A DNA stretch of 58,884 nucleotides from JAKORR01 sp964608495 (lineage in GTDB: Bacteria; Armatimonadota; Zipacnadia; Zipacnadales; FEN-943): positions 1 to 58,884 of the forward strand of contig CAZSOQ010000002.1 in assembly GCA_964608495.1 (NCBI GenBank), in the 5' to 3' direction. Position numbers and translations under genes: made by a program. This document shows positions 1 through 8,300 of the stretch, piece by piece. The notes below the pieces were generated by a model. It was not told the origin of the DNA, ran no database searches, and worked only from the letters and a program-made list of their open reading frames with translations. The number at the start of each line of letters is the position of its first letter. Position 1 is the stretch's first letter.

Positions 1-42
1 GTCGTCTTGGCCCTCGGGCTTGCCCTTACGGCGCTTGCTCAC
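1..42 (-). CDS. 5' end of an unidentified gene, cut by the window edge
   Basis: Only 14 codons are visible. A GTG start at 42-40 overlaps the TGA stop of the upstream glycosyltransferase gene (GTGA overlap, 4 bases) and opens a frame starting M-S-K-R-R-K-G-K-P-E-G. The overlap is the same coupling style seen elsewhere in the window, so the frame is probably the next gene of that operon. The visible end is basic and hydrophilic. The product cannot be identified. Confidence 0.4.
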   Translation of the reverse strand, partial: MSKRRKGKPEGQDD

Positions 43-2009
43 GACTCGCTCACCCGCAGCAGCAGGAACCGTCTCGAGGGCATGGGCTCGGGCACCAGCA
101 GCCCCTTCGCGAGGCCCTCGATCAGCAGATCGTGCAGCTTCTCCTTCGTCTCGCCCAGGGGCCCGAAGAACTGCTGGTTGATGAGCAGGTAGTCAATCCC
201 CAGCCGGCGGTACTCGCCCGCCAGCTTCTCGGGCGTGTCGGCCGCCTGGTAGTCAATCAGCAGGCTGTGGCCGGGGTCGGCCCACAGGTAGGGCCGGTCC
301 AGGTAGAACAGCCGCGGCTCGCCGTAGGTCCCGATGAGCGCGTCGGGTGGGGTGTAGCGGTTCACCTGGGCGATCGGGGCGTAGCAGTCGAGGTTCAGGG
401 CGAGATGGGCCCGGGCGTCGGCCAGGCCGAGCGCGACCGGCGCCAGGGGTACCACCTGCCAGACCAGAAACACCAGCGCCATCAGGCTCCAGACCACCGC
501 GAGGGTCCTGAAGACCGCCCCGACGGGCCGCTCGGCCCGCATCAACCACGCCAGGGCCAGCCCGGCCAGCGGCGCGGTCAGGGCCAGCCAGGGCAGCAGG
601 TAGCGCTGTAGCTGGGTCGTCTGCAGCCACCAGAGCCAGAAGGCCGCGAAGATCAGGGCCAGCCAGCCGGCCGCGGGGGGCTTGCGCCGCCGGAGGACCG
701 CCAGCAGCGGCGCCAGGCCCAGGTACATGGGACCCACGCTCAGCATCACGATCGCCGTCATCCGGGGCTGGCGCGGCGAGTAGTACTCGGGCATCCAGGT
801 CAGGGTGAAGGGGGCGATCAGCATCATCAGGGGGCTGCGCGGCCCCGAGAGACGCTTCTGGAGCGCCGACAGCTCGTGCCACTCGTGCTCGGCGGGTAGC
901 TTGCCGTACCCGAAGCTCGCGTGGTGGTAGGCGTAGGGCCGGGCCTGGGCTGAGGACCACTGCTTGCCGCCGAAGAGCCCGTAGGCGAAGGGATACACGG
1001 GGTTGCCCGTGAGGACCCAGCTCTTGATGTACCAGGGCGCGGCCAGGGCCCCGGCCAGGGCCGCGTAGACGAGCAGCGGCCTCAGTCCCCGCCGCAGGCG
1101 CACCGCCCACACCATAGCCGCCAGCAGCAGGACGCCGAAGGTGAACAGGCCCTGCATCTTGATGGCCATGCCCGCGCCGGCCATGAGCCCCGCTCGGGCC
1201 ATGTCGCCGCGGGCGTCGGTCTGGCGCCAGGCGAGCACGTAGTCGGCCGCGAGCAGGGAGAAGAACACGCTGCTCAGGTCCACGTAGCCTACCGTTGCGA
1301 GCCAGCCGAAGAGGGGCGTGGTCATCAGGACCCACAGGGCCGGGCCGCCGGCCTCCGGGGCCACGTGGCGGCGCGTCAGCCTCCAGACGGCCAGCAACGA
1401 GAGGACGGCGAAGCCCCAGTGGAAGAGCTTGGCCGCGCCCTGGCCGCCCAGCGCCAGGCCTAGGCTATAGAGCATCACCATCGTGGCCGGGAACTGGCTG
1501 TGGTGGTCGAACCACAGGGGCTCGACGCGCCCCGCCCGCAGGTAGCTCTTGGCCTGGGCCAGATGCTCGCCGATGCCGTCCCAGTCGCGGGCGTCGGAAG
1601 GCCCCAGGACGCCCAGGAAGGTGAGGGCAAGCCAGAGGAGCGCGAGGGCGTAGAGGAACCCGTGGGGCGACCGGCGCAGGGCCGGCAGTGCACGTCGCAG
1701 CAGTCTCACCGCGGCCCTGAACAGCTCCGGCAGAGCGCGAGCGCCGACGATCAGGAAGGCCGCCGGGAGGGCGATCAGCACCGGGCGCGACAGGCCGCCC
1801 AGCAGCCCCGCGGCTAGCACGCAGTAGGCCAGGAGGACGAAGCCCAGCCCGCCGGCGGCCAGGAAGCGCGGTCCCTCATCGGTCCGCGACCAGCCCAGAG
1901 CCCGCCAGAGGGTCCAGCCCACACCAAAGGCTCCCAGCGAGGCCGCCGCCCACACGGCGATCGCCAGGGGAGCCGGAGCGAGATTGGGCGCCGCAAGCCA
2001 GTCAGGCAT
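39..2009 (-). CDS. GT-C fold membrane glycosyltransferase (ArnT/PMT-like)
   Basis: 656 residues with about ten or more hydrophobic segments over residues 10-540 and a less hydrophobic C-terminal part of about 110 residues. This is the layout of GT-C enzymes that move sugars from polyprenyl-phosphate donors to acceptors on the outer side of the membrane. An acidic loop after the early membrane segments (S-D-A-R-D-W-D-G, near residue 140) sits where these families keep their catalytic Asp/Glu. Donor and acceptor cannot be read from the sequence. The gene lies 78 bases after the HgdB-like gene with a possible hairpin between them, and its stop overlaps the next gene. A second, weakly similar GT-C protein lies at 48305-49924. 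Confidence 0.75.
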   Translation of the reverse strand: MPDWLAAPNLAPAPLAIAVWAAASLGAFGVGWTLWRALGWSRTDEGPRFLAAGGLGFVLLAYCVLAAGLLGGLSRPVLIALPAAFLIVGARALPELFRAAVRLLRRALPALRRSPHGFLYALALLWLALTFLGVLGPSDARDWDGIGEHLAQAKSYLRAGRVEPLWFDHHSQFPATMVMLYSLGLALGGQGAAKLFHWGFAVLSLLAVWRLTRRHVAPEAGGPALWVLMTTPLFGWLATVGYVDLSSVFFSLLAADYVLAWRQTDARGDMARAGLMAGAGMAIKMQGLFTFGVLLLAAMVWAVRLRRGLRPLLVYAALAGALAAPWYIKSWVLTGNPVYPFAYGLFGGKQWSSAQARPYAYHHASFGYGKLPAEHEWHELSALQKRLSGPRSPLMMLIAPFTLTWMPEYYSPRQPRMTAIVMLSVGPMYLGLAPLLAVLRRRKPPAAGWLALIFAAFWLWWLQTTQLQRYLLPWLALTAPLAGLALAWLMRAERPVGAVFRTLAVVWSLMALVFLVWQVVPLAPVALGLADARAHLALNLDCYAPIAQVNRYTPPDALIGTYGEPRLFYLDRPYLWADPGHSLLIDYQAADTPEKLAGEYRRLGIDYLLINQQFFGPLGETKEKLHDLLIEGLAKGLLVPEPMPSRRFLLLRVSES

Positions 2010-2060
2010 CGCACGGTCTCTCCGGTAGGAAGACGGGCGGCTAGACGGTAGCAGGACCCG

Positions 2061-2083
2061 CCCGGGCCTTCAACAAGCCCGGG
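2061..2083 (-). terminator. Perfect 7-bp hairpin after the HgdB-like gene
   Basis: CCCGGGC and GCCCGGG face each other across a 9-base loop, 5 bases past the stop of the 2088-3134 gene. No T-run follows on the minus strand, so this may be a weak or Rho-assisted terminator, or a processing hairpin before the glycosyltransferase gene. Confidence 0.35.
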
Positions 2084-2087
2084 AACG

Positions 2088-3134
2088 TCACCCGCGGCCC
2101 CGCGCCTCTCCCCGGGCCCTGCGCTTGCGTGCGGCGAGGGACTCCGCGAAGGCCTCGAGGCGCAGAGCCGTCCGCGCGTCCAGCGGTCCGGGGGCGTCGC
2201 CTTCGAGGGTCAGGACGGGCATCGCCACGGAGTCCTTGAGCAGCGAGTCCTGGATATGCCGGAAGCAGAAGCTCTGGACGTAGTGGATCAGCCCGTCCAG
2301 CGATCGCAGCTCCGCCTGCCGGTTGATGTCGCGCAGGCGGTCGAAGAGCGAGTAGGGGTAGGTGTAGCGGCGGTACTGAGTGAGCAGGTCGGCGTCCAGA
2401 CTGTCGGCCATCGTGAACTGGCGCTGAGTCTCATTGAAGAGCACCCGCGCGCCCCGGGCCTCCAGGAAGTCATAGAGGTCTGTGAAGATCGGCGGCACGC
2501 CCGCGTAGCCCAGCCTCAGGGCCGGGGGAGCAGGCTCGCGCGCCTCGGCCTGGGCCAGGAACTCCTCGAGCTGGCGGGCGAAGGAGACCGGATCGCCATT
2601 GAAGTCGCTGGACTGGACCTGCCACAGGTGGTTCTCCTGCCCCGTGACCTTATGCTCCCGCCACGTGAGCTGATCCAGGTAGGCCAGCCGCCGCCGCAGG
2701 GGCGCGAGGGCCTCCCGCACCTCCTCGGCCGCCTCCCAGCTCGTGCCCAGGCTGACGCAGAGACGCTGGATCTGGCGTCGCAGCAGCTCCTCGTCGCGGT
2801 CGTAGGGGTAGGCGAAGGGGATGACCTCGATGCCCAGGACCTGCCAGGTGTCCACCATGGCGTGGGTCTGACTGCAGTCGCCTTCGGTCACAGCGATGAT
2901 GCGCCTGACGCCGCAGGCCCGGGCCGTGGAGTAGAGCCCCCGTATCCAGCCACAGCAATTGCGGGGATAGCCGGCCAGCTCGGCCTGGCGCACGAGGGAC
3001 TGGGGGTCCAGCGCCGTGATGAAGACGTTGTTGAGGTCCACCGGCACCAGGCCGGCGGCGAGCACCACCTCCACCGGGATGGTGGTGGTCATGCCTAGGT
3101 AGGACGGATCGGACAGATCGGGCAGCTCAGGCAT
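2088..3134 (-). CDS. 2-hydroxyacyl-CoA dehydratase D-component (HgdB)-like iron-sulfur protein
   Basis: 348 residues. The ATG at 3134 overlaps the queE stop (TGATG), and a longer upstream frame is only a shadow of queE. The protein looks like the HgdB/DUF2229-type family (PF06050-like): an N-terminal Rossmann-like half with N-C-C-G (C60, C61) and E-G-D-C-S-Q-T-H (C87), a helical middle, and a second half with S-F-C-F-R-H (C290). The conserved cysteines are plausible [4Fe-4S] ligands. Known relatives carry out difficult reductions or dehydrations of acyl-CoA, usually as a heterodimer with an ATP-dependent activator. No partner subunit or activator is visible in this window. As last gene of an operon with queE and DUF366, its substrate may not be an acyl-CoA. 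Family call fairly firm, function unknown. Confidence 0.7.
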   Translation of the reverse strand: MPELPDLSDPSYLGMTTTIPVEVVLAAGLVPVDLNNVFITALDPQSLVRQAELAGYPRNCCGWIRGLYSTARACGVRRIIAVTEGDCSQTHAMVDTWQVLGIEVIPFAYPYDRDEELLRRQIQRLCVSLGTSWEAAEEVREALAPLRRRLAYLDQLTWREHKVTGQENHLWQVQSSDFNGDPVSFARQLEEFLAQAEAREPAPPALRLGYAGVPPIFTDLYDFLEARGARVLFNETQRQFTMADSLDADLLTQYRRYTYPYSLFDRLRDINRQAELRSLDGLIHYVQSFCFRHIQDSLLKDSVAMPVLTLEGDAPGPLDARTALRLEAFAESLAARKRRARGEARGRG

Positions 3135-3907
3135 CAGGGAGCCCCCAGAACGCGGTGGCACTGAGGGATGATCCGCACGTCCGTGAAGTAGCGGGCCGCC
3201 AGGTCGAGCATCTCCTGAAGGCGCGAGAAGCGCGGAGGCTTCAGGCCGCCCACGGGTGTGAGAGGCTGGAGCACCAGGATCAGCTCTCGTCGGGCCCTCG
3301 CCACCACCTCGAGGCCCTCGCGCAGCTCGGCCAGACCCACCAGGTCTGCCACGGGCACCTTCAGGATGAGCTCGGCCTGGCAGGCCGCCGCCGAGCGACC
3401 GAACACCTCCAGCGGCACGGGCCTGCGAAGGGTGGACGGCAGCTTCAGGTCCATCGAGACCCAGGAGGTGAAGGGGCTGACGCGCGCCATCGCGGCCGTA
3501 CGGTGGCCGGCGGTCTCCAGGTACACGGGCAGGTCGGCCTGCTGAAGAGCGCCCGCCAGGCCCAGGCAGAAGTCGGCGTACAGCAGCGGCTCGCCGCCCG
3601 TGAGGACGCAGGAGTGAACGGCCGGGCCGGGATGGGCGGCCCGTAGCTCCTGGAGGGCCGCCATCACGCGCGAGAGGGTCACGGGATTCGGGACCAGCAC
3701 GTGCTCCCCGTCGGGCCATTCGACGCGGGCGGCCAGCGGGCAGCAGCGGGCGTGGGGCGTGTCGCAGTAGAGGCAGTCAAGGTCGCACCCCGCGAGGCGG
3801 ACGAAGATCTGCGGCACTCCCACCAGCGGCCCTTCCCCCTGCACCGAGCGGAACACCTCAGCGACGGGAGCGGCCAGCTCTAGGGTACCCACCGCACCTT
3901 GCTGCAC
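3134..3907 (-). CDS. queE: 7-carboxy-7-deazaguanine synthase (QueE), radical SAM
   Basis: 257 residues, close to the usual 210-250. QueE converts 6-carboxytetrahydropterin to 7-carboxy-7-deazaguanine in queuosine and other 7-deazapurine pathways. Seen here: the N-terminal S-V-Q-G-E-G substrate loop (21-26), a radical-SAM C-x3-C-x2-C cluster motif (C41, C45, C48), L-T-G-G-E-P and V-S-M-D-L-K-L-P further on. The ATG at 3907 overlaps the DUF366 gene by 28 bases; a GTG at 3892 would shorten the overlap. queC, queD and queF are not in the window, so the precursor and later steps must lie elsewhere or differ. The cluster-binding region carries extra cysteines (C-C after the motif) whose role is unclear. 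Confidence 0.88.
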   Translation of the reverse strand: MQQGAVGTLELAAPVAEVFRSVQGEGPLVGVPQIFVRLAGCDLDCLYCDTPHARCCPLAARVEWPDGEHVLVPNPVTLSRVMAALQELRAAHPGPAVHSCVLTGGEPLLYADFCLGLAGALQQADLPVYLETAGHRTAAMARVSPFTSWVSMDLKLPSTLRRPVPLEVFGRSAAACQAELILKVPVADLVGLAELREGLEVVARARRELILVLQPLTPVGGLKPPRFSRLQEMLDLAARYFTDVRIIPQCHRVLGAP

Positions 3908-4434
3908 GCAGCGGTCACCTGCCGCACCTCGTCGGCGTAGCGCTCGGTCACCAGGTCGCCGACCTGGAGGGGGTCCAGGCCGAGTTCGGCCAGGCCGATG
4001 GCCGGCACGGGAGCGCCGGCAGGATCAAGGTTGATGCCCAGGTGGATCAGGGACGAGACGGGCGAGACGGTGGCGATGGAGACTGAGAGCTTGCGCTCGC
4101 GGGCGAAGAGGTCGTCGCCGCGGCGGAGGATAGGCTCCCTGGCCAGCTCGCCCAGCACGCCGGCCGCGACGGCGCACAGCAGATACTGGCGGAGCACGGC
4201 GCGGTGCAGGTCCTGGTCGAAGTGCTCCGCGATGAAATGGAGCATCTGGGCGGCCCGGATGATCTCCTGCTGGCGGCGATCCACCAGGTCCACGAGGGCG
4301 TCGGTGGTCACGTCCGCCGGGCCAGCGAACTGGACGACGACGTCCCCCTGGACACCGAACCTCTCATAGGCCCAATGGGAGCGGAGCTGCGAGCCGTCGT
4401 AGGCGATCTGCTCGCGGCAACGCACCACGTTCAT
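3880..4434 (-). CDS. DUF366 family protein
   Basis: 184 residues resembling DUF366 (PF04017), a family of about 180-190 residues known mainly from archaea and scattered bacteria, with no established function. Recognised by the N-terminal pattern I-A-Y-D-G-S-Q-L-x-S-H-W and G-V-Q-G-D, followed by V-D-L-V-D and M-L-H-F-I-A-E-H-F. No signal peptide or membrane segment, so cytoplasmic. Its ATG (4434) overlaps the stop of the upstream gene (ATGA) and its end overlaps queE by 28 bases, so it is translationally coupled on both sides. The context suggests a role in deazapurine or related nucleotide chemistry, but that is inference. Confidence 0.75.
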   Translation of the reverse strand: MNVVRCREQIAYDGSQLRSHWAYERFGVQGDVVVQFAGPADVTTDALVDLVDRRQQEIIRAAQMLHFIAEHFDQDLHRAVLRQYLLCAVAAGVLGELAREPILRRGDDLFARERKLSVSIATVSPVSSLIHLGINLDPAGAPVPAIGLAELGLDPLQVGDLVTERYADEVRQVTAACSKVRWVP

Positions 4435-5117
4435 TGCGTCTTGTCCCCGGTAGCGCGGCGGCTTGACCGGTAGCGCAGATACTCGATGGCCACCAGCGCC
4501 GGCGGCACGTCACAGTAAGTGGCGAGCTTGTCGCAGATGCGGTTCAGCTCGCGGTCATGGAAGACCTTGCCGTCCGGGTCGTCGGCCCGGATCGCCGTGT
4601 CCGTGTCGTACACCATGCTCAACGCCTTGATAAGCATCCGCGCCTGGTTGATGGGGTAGCGGCGGGCCTGCGCCGAGCTGAAGAACTTGATGAGCGCGTC
4701 GTTCAGATCACCCCAGGCACGCACCGAGGCCGCGCGGGCCTCCACCTGGCGAACGTGGTCCTCGGCCCGCTCCTCCGTGAGGCGCGCCACCTGCTTGACG
4801 CGCCGCCAGGCCTCCATCGTGTCGCCCTCGATGATGCGGACCTCCAGTCGGTGGCCCGTGCGGGCAAGAAGGATCTCTTGGATGCGGGCGCGGTTGCTTG
4901 CCGTCTGCAGGTAGCCGGCATGGCGCATATCGCGGGGGCTGAAGCCGATGACCAGCGCGCCGTCCTCGATGCACAGGGGCTTCGCCTGGGCAGCGGCGTC
5001 CCAGAGGCCGCGGTTCACGGCACCACGATGCAAGCCGGCGATCACCGCCTGCCAAAGCTCCCCGACGTCTATGTCGGTCAGGTCGGTCGGCTTGCCAGAG
5101 TTGTCACTCCCGGCCAT
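4431..5117 (-). CDS. Protein with a DnaA domain I-like N-terminus; first gene of the queE operon
   Basis: 228 residues from the ATG at 5117, which has a GGGAGG ribosome site about 9 bases upstream; longer in-frame starts lack one. Residues about 15-100 follow the pattern of DnaA domain I and related helper domains: L-W-Q-A-V-I near the start, then E-D-G-A-L-V-I-G-F, then an N-R-A-R-I-Q-E-I-L segment ending in R-L-E-V-R-I-I. There is no AAA+ ATPase or DNA-binding domain IV. The rest is charged and helical (residues 105-225). It could be an adaptor that binds another protein through the DnaA-I-like fold. No specific function is recognised. Confidence 0.6.
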   Translation of the reverse strand: MAGSDNSGKPTDLTDIDVGELWQAVIAGLHRGAVNRGLWDAAAQAKPLCIEDGALVIGFSPRDMRHAGYLQTASNRARIQEILLARTGHRLEVRIIEGDTMEAWRRVKQVARLTEERAEDHVRQVEARAASVRAWGDLNDALIKFFSSAQARRYPINQARMLIKALSMVYDTDTAIRADDPDGKVFHDRELNRICDKLATYCDVPPALVAIEYLRYRSSRRATGDKTQ

Positions 5118-5163
5118 GTGGACGCCTCCCGGGGCAAGTTTCGTCCTCCCCCTGGTCGCCCTG

Positions 5164-5192
5164 ATTATATCACAGCGTATGCGCGGTCGGAA
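5164..5192 (-). promoter_or_regulatory. Extended -10 promoter for the DnaA-I-like/DUF366/queE/HgdB-like operon
   Basis: On the minus strand the sequence reads TGATATAAT (5172-5164), a perfect TATAAT with the TG of an extended -10. A poor -35 (TTCCGA, 5192-5187) stands 17 bases upstream. Predicted start about 5157, giving a 40-base leader before the ATG at 5117. Confidence 0.6.
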
Positions 5193-5302
5193 GAAGAGCG
5201 GCCTAGGGTGAGACGGCGAGACGCTCACGACGAGGAGGAGCACGCCCGGACGCCGAACTGCCCTCGCACGTAACCAATACAGCTCCATGGGGTGGACCGA
5301 CC

Positions 5303-8300
5303 ATGAGAACGCTCGCCCTTGCGGCCATACTGTGCTGCGCGCCAGCCCTGGCGGGCACGACCCTCTACGTGGCGACGGATGGCAGTGACGCCTGGACGGG
5401 CGCCCTGGAGCGGCCGAACGCGGCCAGGTCCGACGGGCCCTTCGCCTCGATGGAGAGAGCGCGCGACGCGGTCCGCGCCCTCAGGAAGGCGGGGGCCGCG
5501 GCGGAGCCGATCACCGTTCAGGTGCGTGGCGGCACCTATGGGCTCGACCGGACCCTGGTGTTCTCGGCTGACGACTCCGGCACCGAGGACAACCCCGTGA
5601 CCTACCGCGCCTTTCCCGGGGAGACGGTGGTGCTGACCGGGGGGAGGCCGGTGAAGGGCTGGCGGAAGGACGCGGGGGACGTCTACGTTGCCGACCTGGC
5701 CGCCCAGGGCTTCGACGACTTCCGTTTCCGCGAGCTGTTCCTCAAGGGCGAGCGGCAGATCCTCGCGCGTTACCCCAACTACGACCCGGCGCATCCGGTG
5801 ACGGGCGGGCTGCTCTATGTGGAAGACACGGCCGCCCAGAACAAGAGCAGCTTCCACTACAAGGAGGGGACGATCCCCTTCGACGAGTGGGGCCCCGTCC
5901 CCCAGGCCGAGGTCAACATCTTCCCATATCACTGCTGGGATCACAACATCCTGCGCGTGGCCAAGGTTGACACGGAGCTGAGCCTGATCACGCTGCGCTA
6001 CACGGTGGCGGGCTCGATCTTCGTGGGCAACCGCTACTTCATCCAGAACGTGCGTGGCACCCTGGACGCCCCCGCCGAGTGGTTCTGTGACTGGGTGACG
6101 GGCAAGCTGTACTTCTACCCCCCGGCGGGAGTGGCCCCGGGCGACGGCGACGTGGCCGTGCCGGTGCTCGAGAACATCGTGGAGTTCTCAGGGACCACGG
6201 AGGCGCCGGTGGGGCACATCAGGTTCCACGGGTTCAGGCTGGAGCACGCCCGAATGGACGCGATCGCGCTTGAGGGCGCCCGTCACTGCGAGATCACGGG
6301 CAACACGATCACCCAGGTCGGCGGCGTGGGGGTCAACGTCGGGTACCTGCGCAACGCCAGCAGAGGCGTGGGCCTGCCGTGGCGCAAGCCCGCAGCTACC
6401 AGGGTCAACGTGCACTCAGGCGACCGGTCGCTCATCTTCGGCTACCCCTGCAGCGAGTGTCGGGTCGCGGGCAACGACATCTTCTCCACGGGCGGCGAGG
6501 GTATCGTCCTCGGCGGCACGGGCAACACGGCCGACAACAATCACCTGTACAGCACCGGGCTGTACGACAGAGTGTGCGCGGGCCTCACGATCTGCGGCGA
6601 CGAGAACGTCGCCTCACACAATGTGATACACGAGGTGCCGCGGGACGGGATCTTCATCAACGGCAAGCTGAACGTGGCCGAGTACAACGAGATCAGGAAC
6701 TCGATGCTCTACACGGCGGACAATGCGGGCATCGCCCTGCGCCAGCACGACGTGAGCCAGGCCGTCGTGAACCGGGGCAATGTGCTGCGCTACAACCGCC
6801 TGCTCGACGTCGTCGGCTACGGCAGCTACCCGCACTGCACGCACCCGGGAGACGGCTTCGCGTCGCCCTTCTGCAGCTTCGGGATCTACCTCGACGGCTC
6901 CATCTGTGGCGTGACGGTGTACGGCAACATCATCGCGCGCTGTGGCGGCACCAGCGTGTTCGTCCAGTTCGGCGGGGACAACACCATCGAGAACAACGTC
7001 TTCGTCGAGGGCGATGCGAAACGCGTGCAGTTCAACTCCATGATCTTCTTCGGCACCTTCATGCACACCGACTCCCAGGGCAAGTACAGGGACCAGGAGC
7101 CGCCCAACCAGTTCAAGCACAACATCTTCTACTACGGCGGGCCGGACACGGAGCTCTACCGCGTGGGGCACTGGGACAACGCTCCCACGTGGAACACAAA
7201 GCAGGCGCTCTTCGACGACAACCTGATCTGGCACAAGGGCCAGCCGGTCGCCGTGTGCATGCACAAGACCATGGACTACCAGTCGCTGGAGGATTGGCAG
7301 GCCCAGGGCTACGACACGCGGTCCATCGTGGCTGATCCGTTGTTCGTGGACGCGGCGACGGACGACTACCGACTGAGGCCGGAGTCGCCCGCCTACAGGG
7401 CGGGCTTCAAGGACATCAACGCCGAGATCGAGAAGATCGGCGCCTACCCGAGCGATGAGCGGGCCACGTGGCCGCTTCAGAACGCGGTGCTCGAGCGCGA
7501 GGAGCCCGTGGTGTTCGACTTCCCCAAGGAGCCCACGGCGATCGTGGACGGCTTCGAGCTGGCGCCCGTCGGGTCGCCGCCGGCCAAATCGCGGGTCAGC
7601 ACCGATGGCACCGGCAGCGCCATGGTCTGCGACGACGCCGCCAGGACCGGGAGGCACAGTCTGCGGTTCATTGACGCGCCGGACATCAAGAACCGCTGGG
7701 AGCCGCACGTGCAGTACGCGCCCCGCTACACCAGCGGCCCGGTGCACTTCTCCCTTGCCTTCATGAACAGCACCGAGGCACCCGCGGACTTCTACGTCGA
7801 GTTCCGGGACTGGGAGAAGGAGCTCCTCGTCGGGCCGACCTTCCGCGTCACTCGGGACGGCGAGTTCTACGTCAACGGCGCCCTCGGCGCCAACGGCGAC
7901 GAGATCGCGCGGGTGCCCAGCGGCGAGTGGTGCGAGGTCACCCTTGACTTCGCCCTCGGCGACGAGGTGCCCAAGGAGTATACGCTCACGCTCGCCGTCC
8001 CCGGCCAAGACGATGTGGTGAGGAAGCTGCCCTTCCCCAACCCCCTCTTCAGGAACGTGACCTGGTTCGGGCTCTCAAGCCTTAGCACCGACCGGACGGT
8101 CTTCTACGTGGACGACATGGTCCTCGGGCCGGCCGGGTCAGAGAAGGTCACGAAGGCCGACTCCGCGCTTGCCATCAAGGGCGCCAGCCGGCCGCAGCCC
8201 CAGGTGAAGACAACGCTGGCCGAGCCCGACCGGCTCGTAGGCCACTGGCAGCTCGACGAGGACGGGTTCGAGCTCACCGACAGCTCGGGGAACGGGCTCA

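Noticed and set aside
3135..3719. In-frame extension of the HgdB-like gene upstream to 3719
   Set aside because: It lies entirely inside queE in another frame and reads as Arg/Gly/Pro-rich shadow; the ATG at 3134 fits the TGATG coupling.
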